From Sordariomycetes sp. S80-01Y (taxonomy: Eukaryota; Ascomycota; Sordariomycetes), in NCBI GenBank assembly GCA_037042185.1, contig JAXQJY010000032.1, positions 2,108,001 to 2,172,000 on the forward strand: DNA of 64,000 nt, read 5' to 3'. Of this stretch, positions 32,300 through 44,900 are shown piece by piece. The notes under the pieces were generated by a model, which saw nothing but the letters and a program-made list of their open reading frames with translations, did not search any database and had not been told where the DNA came from. A program made the translations under genes and the position numbers. Each line of letters begins with the position of its first letter. The first letter of the stretch is position 1.

Positions 32300-33469
32300 T
32301 CAGCCAGGAGAGTCGTCTTTGATACATAGGGCGGCGACAACACTGATGTCGTCGAGCTTTCCACCTGCGCTTGCCAAACCCTCTTCAATAGCATGCTCCA
32401 TAAAAGGACTCTCAGCAAAGGGATCGAGGGCCACCTTCTGGGCTGCCGCAACCAGCTCTTGGGCAGCAGCCTTCATGCCACCGTTGCGACCACCCGTCCT
32501 ATCGGAAGTGTCTTTCGTGATCTTATCAGACTCCCAATTCCGTATTGCGGTAAGGACTGTGTCGACAATCTCATGTTCCCAGAGATTGTCAATAACGCCG
32601 TCGGTCATGGCAAGCACAACGTCGCCAACTTCAACATCAACTGTATCCATCACAGCGTTTTCTCTGGGACTGTCCGGACTGTTGGTACCAAGCTGCCGGG
32701 GACAATCAAACCAGTGCCACTGCTCCTTGGTTTTGTAGATGACCTCTTGATCCTTGGGCCGGATGACCATCACTTGGCAATCGCCGAGGTTGGTCACGTA
32801 CAATATGGGCGCTGGCTCTCTTTTCTCCACTCCCTCGCCTTCAGGCAGGACAAAATGCAGCTGCGCGCCGCACGCAGTTGTGGTACCTTGCCAATCATGC
32901 TTCCCCGTGGCCTCGATTGTCTGCTCATATGCCCTCTGCAGCGCCTGGATTGGCTCCGGGTCTGGAAACTTGCCAGATGTTTCGCTTCTCACGGCGGCAG
33001 CGTCAACCGCAACCGCCCAATAGTGTATTATCAACCGCGACCAAAGCCCAGCATGGCCCCTTGGCCTCGCTGCCCAAGCACCGACCCCATCATTCGCACA
33101 GATGAAGTGTTCGCCCGCGTAAACCGCATCGTCTCCGTTTGTCTGGCCCCTAATCAACTCATTTCCCACATACGCCCTCCGATCACGGCTCAGATTATGG
33201 GTGCTCAGCGGATCCGAGAAGCTCGCGGAGGGAGGGGAGTTGAACGGCGGTGGAAAGGGGCGCGGCGTGCGCTTGGCGAAGAGTGCAATACCGGTCTCGA
33301 AGCGGAACGGGAGTCGCTCGAGGATCTCTAGATCGGAGAGGAATCGTCTTTGATCTAGACTACCGCTGATACTCGTCGTAAGAAGCTGGCGATGACCGCC
33401 CCGCCATGACGTCGGGCATGAGAGGAAGGCTACCAGTGGTTTCGAAAGTGACGGGCGCATTCCAACCAT
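32300..33469 (-). CDS. PTC7: PTC7-type mitochondrial PP2C protein phosphatase
   Basis: Single exon, 389 aa. Ptc7 dephosphorylates Coq7 and other mitochondrial proteins and so controls ubiquinone synthesis. The N-terminus (MVGMRPSLSKPLVAFLSCP) is Arg/Ser-rich and lacks acids, as expected of a mitochondrial leader. PP2C motifs: GDDAVYAGEHFICANDGVGAW (metal-binding Asp in D-G-V-G), NLGDCQVMVIR, VEVGDVVLAMTDGVIDNL (second D-G), and a C-terminal DDISVVAAL with the last metal Asp. The compact domain and D-G-V-G-x-W are characteristic of the Ptc7/PPTC7 branch rather than Ptc1-3. No intron is needed. Confidence 0.9.
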   Translation of the reverse strand: MVGMRPSLSKPLVAFLSCPTSWRGGHRQLLTTSISGSLDQRRFLSDLEILERLPFRFETGIALFAKRTPRPFPPPFNSPPSASFSDPLSTHNLSRDRRAYVGNELIRGQTNGDDAVYAGEHFICANDGVGAWAARPRGHAGLWSRLIIHYWAVAVDAAAVRSETSGKFPDPEPIQALQRAYEQTIEATGKHDWQGTTTACGAQLHFVLPEGEGVEKREPAPILYVTNLGDCQVMVIRPKDQEVIYKTKEQWHWFDCPRQLGTNSPDSPRENAVMDTVDVEVGDVVLAMTDGVIDNLWEHEIVDTVLTAIRNWESDKITKDTSDRTGGRNGGMKAAAQELVAAAQKVALDPFAESPFMEHAIEEGLASAGGKLDDISVVAALCIKDDSPG

Positions 33470-36400
33470 GGGCGCCGCGGACGGACGCCCGGCGAAGAGA
33501 GGCTGCCCGTGATGAAGGGCGAGATTGGGAGTTGTGGCCGTCTGGCGGGTGGCGGTTGCATTCGTGCAGGCAGCATGGATAAGAGACGACGTAGATTGCG
33601 GTTAGACGGGGGTGGTTCAGCTTGGGGTGGGATGACACGTGATGGGGAAGCACTGAGGCCGCATGACAAGCATGTTGATGTGCGGCGCGGTCCCGCGGAT
33701 GCGGCCGAAATGTAGTTTATCTCGATTTTCAATAGATCTGAACTTTGTACAGCGAAGACCCTGTTTTGCAAGTCCTACAGTAGAATAACAGTTGCAGTTG
33801 ACGCTACCTCATCACCAAGTCAGCCATCGGTTTCTGGAGCCACCTGTCGATGCGTCAGCTACCCGAGAGCAAAAACGTGGGAGTTGAAGCGATGAATTGT
33901 AAAGTCAAGAGAATGGCGCTCGTGGTAGCCCTGAATTACCGGGAACACTTTTTCTTTGGCATACTAGTCGTAAAGGCAATGTATTGTTGTACGCTGGTAG
34001 TGGTTGCGGTGCAAAATGATGGCGGAACCCCCAGCACCCCCGATCTTGGTTCACACAAATAAAGACGGCAAACATCCACTTGACCAGAGGAATCTTTGTT
34101 GAGTTCCAGGGGGATGGGTTCAAAAAGGCCCATGAATTCTTTCCCGCAGCCTAGAGGAGATCTCCTGTTTGCATGGGTCGTAGATCATCTGCCCAACCTT
34201 GCATGATTTCACTTCGCTGAACCGACGACGTAATTGACGGCACCATCCAAACTCCTCGGAGTTTCGTTGAGAAGTCGATCGCTGCGAGAACATCTCAGAT
34301 CTGCATGCATTCATTTTGTGGCCTTCTGCCCCGAAGCGCTAGCATTATTGCCAATTCACCTCGCATCGTCGTCACAGTGATCATCGACCGTATAATCGGC
34401 GGCGTTTGGCCAAGCCGTTGGCGCCTCGTCCGACACGCGTTCCGGCTCGGAGATCACTTGACCGCCGTGTGCTCCTCTCTCCACTGAACGCGCTGCTTGA
34501 GAAGCCGGTGTAAGAAGAGCTGGGGGAGTTTGCGCGAGGTGGGAGTGTTGCCAGTAACTTTGGTGGACGAAACCCAAGCAGCACTGCCACGGACTAGGCC
34601 TGAAGCAGCGGACGCGTGCAGCCGGAGAGTTCGGGGTTCTCGAACTGCCCGCAGCATTTGGTGATTCAACCTGCCTGGCTCCCTTAGAAGCTTGGCCTGC
34701 CCCTACGCGAGAGTCTGTCCGGGTTGAGAAGCTCGTGTCGCCGGGGGCGGAGAATTTGGAATGCGGGCGGCGAAGCAATTCAACCGCCAGAAGCTGTCAG
34801 CGGGATAAAAAAGGAGCTATCTGGCGAGACTAACGCCAAACAAGGTTGCACTGGATCGGAATGTCAGGTACCTGCATGCAGCGATTTACGAGAGAAACCA
34901 ACTCAGCTGGCTCTGGATACGCTGAGGCACGCCTCGCGGCAACGGCTAATGCAGTTACAGATGGATGCCGGGCGATTCGCGACTCGATGCGGCGCAGAGC
35001 CTGCGCGTTTCGACCGCCAGAGCTCGATAGCCATTGGGGTGCGCATCTGAGGATCTTTCAAGTGTCCAAGGCCTGTCAGCTTGCCAAGCGTAACGCCGGG
35101 CGGAGTCTACCTGACGCCGACATGCCATTGCCGCGCAAGCAAGCAAGCGCCCAAAGCCGCCAAGCTGTGCCCCGTGGGCTGTCGCACAAAGTTGAGCGTC
35201 TGAAAGCCTCATGGGCGTGGTGGACGACAGGCAGGGATCAACGATTGATGCGGTGAAAGCTGGAGCCGGCGTGAGTGGTGACGTATTCCAAGATTTCGAT
35301 GAAAAGGAAGAAGCTCTGGCGGCTACCTAGTCCAGCAGCTTAAACACTCGCACAGTCCGCTAGCCGCTCCACCACCTTCTGGAGGGTGTCAAATCAGGGA
35401 ACCCAGGGAACATCGCAGGGGACCTGTGTCCCAAGCGTTTCCACCACCAACCAGCTTGTACCCTTGATGGCGCCAGAGCTCGTACACGCGCTCACGCCCC
35501 GGCCGCCCGCCAACTGAACCTTGCATCACTGAATCGCTACGTCTCGTTGGGCGTTACGTATGCCGCGTAGTGGGAATGTCCCGGAGTCCGTATACGGAAC
35601 ATACCTTGGATAGATCGTGTAGAAAATAAAGACGCCCGGGGAACTATAATGCTTCAGTCTCTTGAGTGTTTTTCTCACCGTCTCTCACATACTCTTCCTT
35701 TCCTCACTTCTACCGATACATACTCCAAATTCGCCTTGGCTCGGTACGTAATGATGCAATCGTCTTTGTGATCATCTGCCCTTGCTTCACACCATGAAGC
35801 ACTGGCTGGGTGGTGACGGAACTATTCTTGCTCCCAACGTCATGCTGCTCAGTCACGCAGACAAGCACCTATCACCAACTTTGGTCCCGATTTCAGAGTC
35901 GCTAACGAGCATACCTTTCGTCTAGGGACCCGCGGCGCCCTCATACCTCCGTCCACCATCAACCTTGTTACCAGCGCGGGCTCAGAATCGTCTCGGCGTC
36001 GCCGTTCGCGACAGTAAGACGGAAATTTCCCGCATCAAACAACCTTCCCGATTCCAGAGTTCCTCGTACACGCGCAGAGGCCGCCAAAGCCGACATTTGT
36101 CTCGCGCATACCGAGCACGAAGCGTAAAGCTTGGCTTTTGCTTGGAAGCAGCGGGCTACCGGGGCACTGAATGGTTGTGAGTGCAAGAGCCCCGAAACAT
36201 CCGCTGTCTCTCCACCGCCGCAAGTCAACCGGCTGCAACTGGAAGAATCCGGGGGCGTTGGCACGGGTGTTAGCAATTTCTTGGAAGCGCATTGGCAGAG
36301 GATTGCACGTTGTTGCGAGCTGCAAGCCGCCAATGCAAGCTGCAGAAAGTTGACCGCTCCCATCCGGCTTCCAGTTGTGGGCAGTCTCGGCGTCCGTCAC

Positions 36401-37010
36401 CTCCGGCAAGGACCCAGGTCAAGACTATTATCCCGCTTGTGGGAGGTAGCCAAGATACGACCGCTGGATGGGCCGGGTCAATGGGCAACCAGCCTCCAGA
36501 CTTTTACCCATTTTTGCCCTCACAGCTCGTCATTACTAGTTCCTGAGAGGCCACGAGGCCACCGATATCTGCGGAGTTGCGGTCTGGTGGAGAAACACTT
36601 CAAACGATCCATAGCGTTTTCAGTCTGGCATTTCACTTACAAGAAGCGGCAGGAACCCACGACGTACGCGCCCGGCCGACCTAAGTCTATTGTCTTCCTC
36701 CCTCCTCCGAATCCTGGATTTCTTCATCTTTGATTTCTCTCTTTTTGTTGATACCTTGTCTTGCTACAATTACGACACTTGACGACACTCGCCGACACGA
36801 CGCGGCTTAGCTGAGTAGGGGTTTCGACCTTAGCTCTTATCTGACCGGTTGCATACCTCGTACCTCGTCTCGTACCACGAGCTCGTGCGCGGCGATCCTC
36901 AGGAAGTTACCCTGGAATAAATTACCTTCGACAGTCTTCAGAGACAGTTCTACGGGCTGCGCAGTCCAGAGAGTGTCTCAGGCCAGCCTGTGGCGTAAAA
37001 GAGTTGCACA
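33470..37010. other. 3.5-kb gene-poor divergent intergenic region
   Basis: Between the starts of PTC7 (minus) and CAF120 (plus). Several frames of 60-200 codons exist on both strands but lack domains, splice support and typical codon use, so none is called. The last few hundred bases (from about 36700) are CT-rich (TTTGATTTCTCTCTTTTTG) and are the likely CAF120 promoter and leader. No repeat family or RNA gene was recognised. Confidence 0.4.
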
Positions 37011-40000
37011 ATGGGTCGCAACAGAGGTGCGTATTTTCTGGAAATCATTTTACCTCATTCCTGGACGGCCTGGGCACAGGATCTATGCGAGCCTGAGCGA
37101 CCTCGCGTTCCTGGATCCGAAAATGCCGACGTCCACGTCGCGTGCATTGCGACTGCATCGCTGCAGCGTTAAATGCATTGGCATGCATCAATTCTCTCGT
37201 GAATTGATCCTTGGATTCGGCCGTCGAGATCCCGGCCCCTATGATGGCATCGATAGCGCCTGCACGCCCCTGGACCCCTCAGCCCGACCCCCCTAGCGGA
37301 GGGGTTAGGCCCGGTCTTGGTCCACCTCGGCGCAAAGGGTCACTGCGTGCGCCGCTGTGCTCAGCGCTGGGCATGAGCCGTCTCTTCCCACCCCCCAGAC
37401 ACATCCTGGGCCATCCCGGCCATTCCACGCAACACCGACACGCAACCTCTTTTGTTGATGCGATCGCTGACCTCCTGCCTTTCCTCCAGTGCTCTCGTTC
37501 ATGTCCCAGTTCTCTGCTGGCTCTAAGAACCCTTCCCCATCGTCTTCGCCACCAAACGACTCGCCCCTCGCGAGCAACACCGTGACCACCACCAGTCCAG
37601 GCGAGAGCAGCCCCTTCGGCAACGGTGGCCACACAAAAGAGGCTTTTCGAACCCACCAGCGAGTGCCCTCCCGCCCACTGACACCGCCGACGGATGGAGA
37701 CTACCACGGGCATGGCTCCCCTCTAAACACTTCACCCAAAGGAAGTCCCCATCGCCACAAGCGCTCCAGCTCTCGGCCTCTGTCTATGGTCCAGACCTAC
37801 CAGCCGCGCATCATGGACGTCAACGAGGATACCATCCCCGAGCTGCAGCCGGTATTTTCATACCTCAACAGCCATTCCAACAAGCTCTACCATGAGGGTT
37901 ATTTCCTCAAGCTCGACGATCAAAACAGCCGTAAGTTGAACACCCGAACCACCAAGCTACCCCTCCTCGCAACCACTCTCCCGACCCAACCGCAACCAAC
38001 CGAGCGCAACGTGATTAACATCTGAATTGTAGAGGGCAAGCCCAACCCTGACCGCACATGGACCGAATGCTTCGCCCAATTAGTCGGCACCGTCTTGTCG
38101 CTATGGGATGCAGCTGAGCTCGACGCCGCTGGCGAGGACGGCGAAGTTCTACCTAAGTTCCTCAACCTCACCGACGCTTCTATCAAGATGATAGAGTCAT
38201 TGCCCACGCGTTCGAGCGACGAGCAACCCCTACAGAACATCCTCAGCGTCTCTACCGCTGGTCGCAACCGCTACCTGCTCCACTTCAACTCCCACCACTC
38301 TCTCGTTCAGTGGACTGCCGCCATCCGCTTGGCCATCTTCGAGCACAACTCTTTGCAGGAGGCGTACACAGGTGCTCTGATTGCCGGCAAGGGCAAGCAG
38401 GTCAACAACATCAATGTCATCATGGACCGCGCCCGCTTCCCTACCGAGGAGTGGGTTCGTGTTCGGTTCGGTGCAGGTGTCCCCTGGAGGCGGTGCTGGT
38501 GCGTCATCTTCCCCCCGGATGAAAAGGAGTACGCGAAGCAGCAGAAGGAGCTCAAGAAGCGTTCGCCGTACGATCGCTCCCATGTGCCCACGTTAAAGGG
38601 AGACATCAAATTCTACGACACCAAAGTCGAGCCCAAGAAGCAAAAGAAGATGCAGCCCATTGCGACCATTACCGACGCTTACTCCGCTTACGCCATCTAC
38701 CCTCAGGCAAAGGCCTTGATCGATGCTTCTACTCTGCTCAAGATCGAGGGTAGCGTCACTATCCACTCAGAGCCGCCCAGCTCGTCGGAGGGCTTTGTGT
38801 TCGTCATGCCTGAGGTTCGGCCTATGGTCAGCGGTTTCGGAATGTTGCTCAAATTCCTCTTCCCTACTTGGGACACTTTCGGTCTCTACGGTCGTCCTGG
38901 CAAGTTGGTCGCCAGCATTCTTGACTCGCGATCCATCATGTTTGCGATGCCCAAGCACAAACGTTATGGCTATCTCGAGCCTCTTGATGTCACCAACTTG
39001 ATCAACGAGAACGGAAGCAGCACCTGGAACGAGCAAGAGTGGCGCCGGCGTCTCAAGGAAGCTACCGGAACCCGAATGAACGCCATCGAGGATGGTACGA
39101 GGTCACCCCACTCGCACTCCCGCAGCGCTAGCAGGACTAGCGGCAACCAGGTCTCCTTTGGCCAAGAGGCCAGGCCCAGGGTTGGATTTGGCGACTCTCC
39201 TGTAAGGAACTCGCGCTCGCATTCGCTAAGCGGAGGCGGGCCGCCGGACGGCATTCCTGGAGGCCAGCGACCCGGACCCTCGCCTATGGGAATGGGTCAT
39301 TCGCGTAACACTTCGGATCCCGCTTCCCCTCATGGTCAAATGGGCAATCCTTACGATGCACCGGGCATGGGTATGGGCCCTCCACCACATGAGCTTGGTG
39401 GCGCCTCGAGGAACATGAACACTCCCGAGCCTGTTTCGCGCCCCCCCGAGTTTGGCGCCCAGAAGCATCAAGGTCGTCCTACGAGTAGAGCCTATCACTC
39501 GCCTGAGCTTCGCAGAGCCAACAGCCGTCTCTCGAGCACCACTCTTGCGCAACTGGCAAAGGCCGGTGGCCTGAACGTCAATGAAGAGCCCACACCAGGA
39601 ATGCCTGAAGACAACAGGAGAAGAATGGAGGATGGAGCGATAGCTGGGCCTTCGGTACCTCACCACGCCAATCATCCGATGGGATCATCTGCTAACGACA
39701 ACCGTTCTCGTGAAGCTCTGAGACCTCCAGGCCAAGACCGTTCGCCGCACGCGCCGCCGCCTCTGAACATCCCTCAGCAAGGCCGAACGGATTCCCCTTA
39801 CGGCCCGCCGAGTCCTTACAGTGCAGGTCCTAACTCCCCGCGTCCCAGCACCTCGCACAGCACTCGCAGTCAACGCTCGCAGTATCCTCAAGACGGCCCT
39901 GGTGGTCCGGGTGGTCCTGGCGGTCCAATGGGCGACCCCCGTGGTCCTCCGCGATCACCTCAGCCTCCACCTGGTCGAGGACGAGGACCCCCTCCTAACA

Positions 40001-40929
40001 TGCGAGGTGGCCCGCCTCCTGGTATGTATGGCCGCGGTCGCGGTGGTCCCCCACCTGGCCGTGGAGGACCAGCTGGTGGTGGGCGTGGTGGCTACGGACC
40101 TCCTGGTCCTAACCCGCACATGGCTCTGCCAGAAAGGTCTGCCAGTCTCACAAAGCATACCAGCACCACTGCGGACGACATCATCGATTCTTATTCCGAC
40201 CATCGAGGCCCCCCTGGAGCTTACGGGAGGCCACCTGTGGGTCGTGCTCCCCCTGGTCCCGGTCCTGGACCGATGGCTCCTCCGGGGCCACCACCGCAAG
40301 ATCGTCGGCCACTGCCTCGACAGGATTCATACGGTGACGCTTACGCGCCTCCGGGTGGAGGCAACCCGTATGCTGACGAGTATGGGTATGACGAGCCTCC
40401 GCCTCGTGCTGGGGTCATGAAGACAGTCGGCGGGGGCCAGGCGCAGCATGTTCAGCCCGAGTATGACATGCCAAACATGGATTTTGGACCAACGTATAAC
40501 TACGGCGGAGGGCGACCCCAGGGACCCCCTCAGGGAGGACCACCGCCGTTTGCTCAGCCTCAGCGACCGTACTCGCCGGCTGGCCCAAGGCCGGGAACTG
40601 CTGGGCGCAATTCCCCAGCGCCCCCTCCAAGCCGTGGCGGTATGCGGCCAGAGGAGCCACAAGGGCGTCAGGTTCCCTGGCAAGGGGCGCCTCCCTCCTC
40701 CCCTAGCCCTTATGGAGGACAAGGACAGCCGCCTCCATCCCCAGGCCCTTACGGGGGGAGGGGGCCGCCCGGCCCTGGTCCCGGAGGGCCTGGGGCACCG
40801 GCAAGCTTCTCACGACCTCTTCGACCTCAGTCGCCAGGTATGCCTCCCCAGGGCCAGTACTCTGGGCAAGGGCCATCAGGTTCGGGGCAGCGCAGCGTGC
40901 ATCCAACGCACCAAGGCCAGGCATTTTAG
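37011..40929 (+). CDS. CAF120: CCR4-NOT-associated Caf120-like PH-domain protein
   Basis: Proposed exons: 37011-37026, 37490-37930, 38033-40929; 3354 nt, 1117 aa. Caf120 is a fungal accessory subunit of the Ccr4-Not mRNA decay complex. After a Ser/Pro-rich start comes a PH domain (about 138-256: LYHEGYFLKLDD ... RTWTECFAQLVGTVLSLWD ... FNSHHSLVQWTAAIRLAIFE), then a second conserved region (WRRCWCVIFPPDEKEYA, GDIKFYDTK, AYAIYPQAKALI, EGFVFVMPEVRPM, and a FGLYGRP segment) and a very long Pro/Gly/Gln-rich disordered C-terminus. The second intron is clear (GTAAGT ... TTGTAG). The first exon (MGRNR, 16 nt) with a 463-nt intron is inferred from a GTGCGT donor and a CTCCAG acceptor in phase; the alternative is a start at Met 37501. 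Confidence 0.85.
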
Positions 40930-41309
40930 GACGCCGGGCGTGTAAGATAGTCACAATAGGATGAGGATTCATGTATAGACATACAGGATCGGAGGAAAAG
41001 CCAAAAACCATATCGGATGCATGACATACGGAGGGCGTTGCTTGGACAAGCCCATTTGGGCAGTTGCATTGTTCGTGACAAATTTGAGCTTTCGATACAT
41101 TTTTCTATGTTCCTGCATTGCACGGAGAAGTTGGTCACATAGGACTGGCAGAATACAAACAAGGTGCATATAAGGTTCATGTGTTTTGTACGTCCGGTGT
41201 TTGTTGTTTTACCCCTGAAGATGACTGCGTGTGAACCGCTTGTCCCGCAAAGATGCAGTATAGCACTCGATGTAATCACATTGTCGTGCTGGCACTTTCT
41301 TTCAACTAG

Positions 41310-41335
41310 CAGCAGCAGCACTACTACTACTACTA
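41310..41335. repeat. AGC/ACT trinucleotide microsatellite
   Basis: An AGC stretch of four units passes into about five ACT units, then AAGTAGG twice. Simple slippage-type repeat. Confidence 0.7.
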
Positions 41336-41379
41336 AGTAGGTTATACTAAGTAGGTAAGCGCGTAAGGTAGCCACTATC

Positions 41380-41418
41380 AGCAGCCAGCAACCAGCAACC
41401 AGCAACCAGCAATCAGCC
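41380..41418. repeat. CAGCAAC-type 7-bp minisatellite
   Basis: At least three consecutive copies of a CCAGCAA unit, flanked by diverged copies (CCAGC, CAATCAGCC). Confidence 0.7.
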
Positions 41419-41997
41419 ATGAGGAAAAGCTAGCAAAGGGGCTCGGCTGGTCACGCTTGCGGCTGGTGCGCGTGCACTGGCTGGCAGGGCTGCAGGCTTC
41501 AGATGCAGGCCACGGCTGCAAGGCGACATCACTAGACCCAACTGGAGCCCAGGTCTCGAGACCCCGCCAGCAGACCTCCGAGTCCTTCTCCAGGACCGAC
41601 TGACGACCTATCAAGCCTCCACCGCCAGCTGAACCACCTCACGGGCACCTGAGGTTGTCTCGTTTCTTCTCCTTCGTTTTTTTGCTGGGGCTAGAACCTC
41701 CGGGGTTACTCTGGCATCCTTCACTTCGACTCGTGACGACAACGACTGATTTCCCTGCTTGTTCAATGCATTAGCCAACCAGCCTTTGCTCCTTTCTTGC
41801 CTTGCGTATGCCAACCCAGCTCCGATTGTCTGCCTACAACCGTCTCGACCACGACCACGACCACGACCACGACCTCAACTGCATCCACCAACGCCTCTAC
41901 CGTCACCGGCTGTGCTACGTGAACAGCACGACCCTCAAGTCACAACGGCCTCCATATTCCTCTCAACTCTCGCCGCTCCGGTGCCGGGTCGCTCCCA

Positions 41998-44900
41998 ATG
42001 GACGGCGAAGAGCCAACACAAGGTTCGTCCCGTCCCGTACCCCCCATCTTCCATCTTCCGTCTTCCGTCTTCCATCTTCTACCTTCCAGCCAAGCTAACT
42101 CGTCTTTCGAACAGCGACCCAAAATGTCCTCGATCCGCGCCGCTTAGGCAAGCAAAACTCCGGCTTCTCCGACGAAGACATCTCCGACATCATCTGCGTC
42201 CTATACCCGCACTCCGACAGCGCCCGCGAAGAAGTGCGCCGTCTGGCACAGGAGGATTCGCCCTACGTTATCGGCAAGGACGAGGCGGATGGCGTGGAGC
42301 CCGATTACGAGCTGGAAGACCATGCGAGTCGGTTTGAGAGCAACCTGGAGAACAGCAACCATGCCATCATACTTAGGTTGTCAAGTAATGTCAAGAACCC
42401 GGCCGCCGGGTATGCTTTTGGACGCAATGCGGGACGGTGCGACGTGGTCTTTGTTCATGATCCGCTGAAGAGGGTCAGTAACATTCACTTCCGAATATAC
42501 GTCAACGAGTACGGCAACGTCATGATAGAGGACCAGTCTACCAACGGGACATTCGTGGATCGACATCTCCTGACGAGCAAGCCCAAGGATGGGAGGCAGG
42601 CTGTTAGTCGCTGGGTGTTGAGCAGCGGTTCTGTCATTAAAATCTACCTACATCAGGAGGTGAAAGACTTAACCTTTAGAGTCAGGATACCCAGGAGGGA
42701 TGATGAGTACGACCAGGCGTATACCAAGAAGGTGGAGGAGTACTTTGCTAGACATGGGTTGCCGACGGGTGAGGACACCACGACTCAGGGAAACAACGGC
42801 CCAGTGGATATCTTCAAGACGCCTGGGAAGCCTGCGAACCCGAGAGCCCCGATCGACGACCCGACTCAAGCCACGAGATCGCCTTCGAAACGAAAAGACG
42901 CCATGCGACGAGAGTGGACTGGCTCAGGCAAATACAACCGGATAGGAACAATTGGCAAGGGCGCTTTTGCTGTGGTCTACAAGGTCACGTCGAAATACGA
43001 CGGCCGGCCCTATGCGGCCAAGGAACTGGAAAAGAGGCGTTTCGTGAAGAACGGCGTGCTGGACCAGAAGGTGGAGAATGAGATGAAGATCATGGAGAGG
43101 GTGCAGCATCCCAACATTGTTCGCTACATCGAGAACTTCGATTGGGATGACAGGCTCCTGATCATCATCATGGAGTACGTTTCTGGCGGAGACCTTGGCA
43201 AGGTCATTACGGACGACGGGGCTTTCCCAGAACACATGGTCCAGACCATGTCGAAACAGCTTCTCAGCGCTCTGGAATACCTGCACAAGAACAACATTAC
43301 CCATCGAGATGTCAAACCAGACAATATTCTCATCAACAATATAGCGCCATTGGACGTCAAGTTGACAGACTTTGGGCTGTCCAAGATGGTGGATAGTGAG
43401 CAGACCTTCTTAAGGACATTTTGTGGCACCCTGCTCTACTGCGCGCCTGAGGTGTACACCGAGTTTGCCGAGTATGACGACAATGGCTTCAGAAGCCGGG
43501 GGCAGAAGGTGCGACGTATGCCAGGGCAGCGGTACAATCACGCAGTCGACGTATGGTCACTGGGCGGTGTGCTCTTCTTCGCGCTTACAACCTCACCGCC
43601 CTACCCCGTCAAGACTGGCATCAGCTATTCTGAGCTCTTGCACAAGATCATGACAACGAATCTGAACACGACGCCCTTGCAAAAATACGGCATCTCGCAA
43701 GCAGGCATAGACTTCCTCCAGCGGATGCTGCAACGGAGACCAGAGCACAGAGCAACTATCACAGAATTGGATACGCATGTCTGGCTGGGGGGCAATGGTT
43801 CAATAATAGATGCCTCGCAATCCTACGACGAAATAACCGACGACGAGGATTTGCAAGAATACTCGCAGCACAATCAGCAGCAACAAGCCTGGCCAGGAGA
43901 CGACCACATCAGCGCCTCCGAGGATGAGAATGCCGAGAAAGAAAATAATGGGGCCATTAGTAGCCAGCAAGGAGATAAACAACGACTATTTGGGGAGGTC
44001 GGCAACTCAGCTATAGGAAGCTCTGGAGTGATTCCAGATGCATACTTGAACCTGCCGGTCAGCATGCGTGAGACAGAGGTCCTCGATGACTTCAACGACT
44101 CTGGCGTATCCGATACCCCTGCTGGTACCAGGACCTACAGATACGTGGACAGGGACATGACTGAGTCTGTCTATCAGAACCATCAATCTGCGGACCAGCT
44201 ACAGAGCCTCGTCAAAGACGTAGCATCGCAAAGCCTGGGCGACCACGAGCATAATCAGCGGCAGCAGTTTGCCTCGGTGTACCACTCGGCGGACTTTGCT
44301 GGTAGCAAACGCAAGCCACCTTCGAACAACACCAGCGACGAATTCGAGCAGAATGGGCACTCGATGAAGCCCTCAATGAAAAGACTCAAGTCAGAAGGCA
44401 ACTTCGAAGATCTATCAGAGGACGTCTTGGGTGAGGCACAGCTACTTGCGCGCATGAGACCTATGGGCAAACCATCGAAACGACAAGCGGACGAACCCGT
44501 GCACAAGAACTCTTACTGGCAGCAAGACGTTTCCACGTGGCATCTCAACTACCCTGAGATGACGCAGCTGCAGTACGACGCCTTCTTCCAGGCTGCTGAG
44601 GATAGGAAGGAGAAGTTCGAGCCCGGAAAGACGCCGCTGTGGGATCTGGCCATGAGGCACTTCCCGCCAACTACAAATTCGGCGGCTACGACTCCGCAGA
44701 GCTTGGCTCAGACGCAAATTGGCCATGGCTTCAAGCGCGATGATAGGAAGCTCAGCGAGCCCCCGGCGACTGAGTTCCCTCCCACTGCACCAACGGCTAT
44801 GGCGATCGACGAGCCTGCGATTCCGGACACTATGCCGCCAGACGGGGGTCAGATCATCGTGCCAGTTCGTAATGAAGGCATAGTGGTTGGTATGCTCGAG

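Larger units (their letters stand above)
40930..41997. other. Intergenic region with microsatellites upstream of the FHA kinase
   Basis: 1.07 kb between CAF120 (stop) and the kinase (start), both plus. It holds AGC/ACT triplets (about 41310-41335), CAGCAAC-type heptamers (about 41380-41418) and a (CCACGA)-type hexamer tract (about 41840-41875). The last 250 bp is C-rich leader DNA. Confidence 0.5.

Noticed and set aside
34356-34778. Minus-strand open frame of 140 codons
   Set aside because: No domain and no start context or neighbours to support it; likely chance.
36131-36733. Plus-strand open frame of 200 codons in the large gap
   Set aside because: No recognisable motif, no splice partners, and amino-acid composition as expected of random GC-balanced DNA.
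39890-40080. Gly/Pro-rich repetitive DNA as a separate repeat element
   Set aside because: It is simply the coding sequence of the disordered CAF120 tail (PGGPGGPGG and similar).
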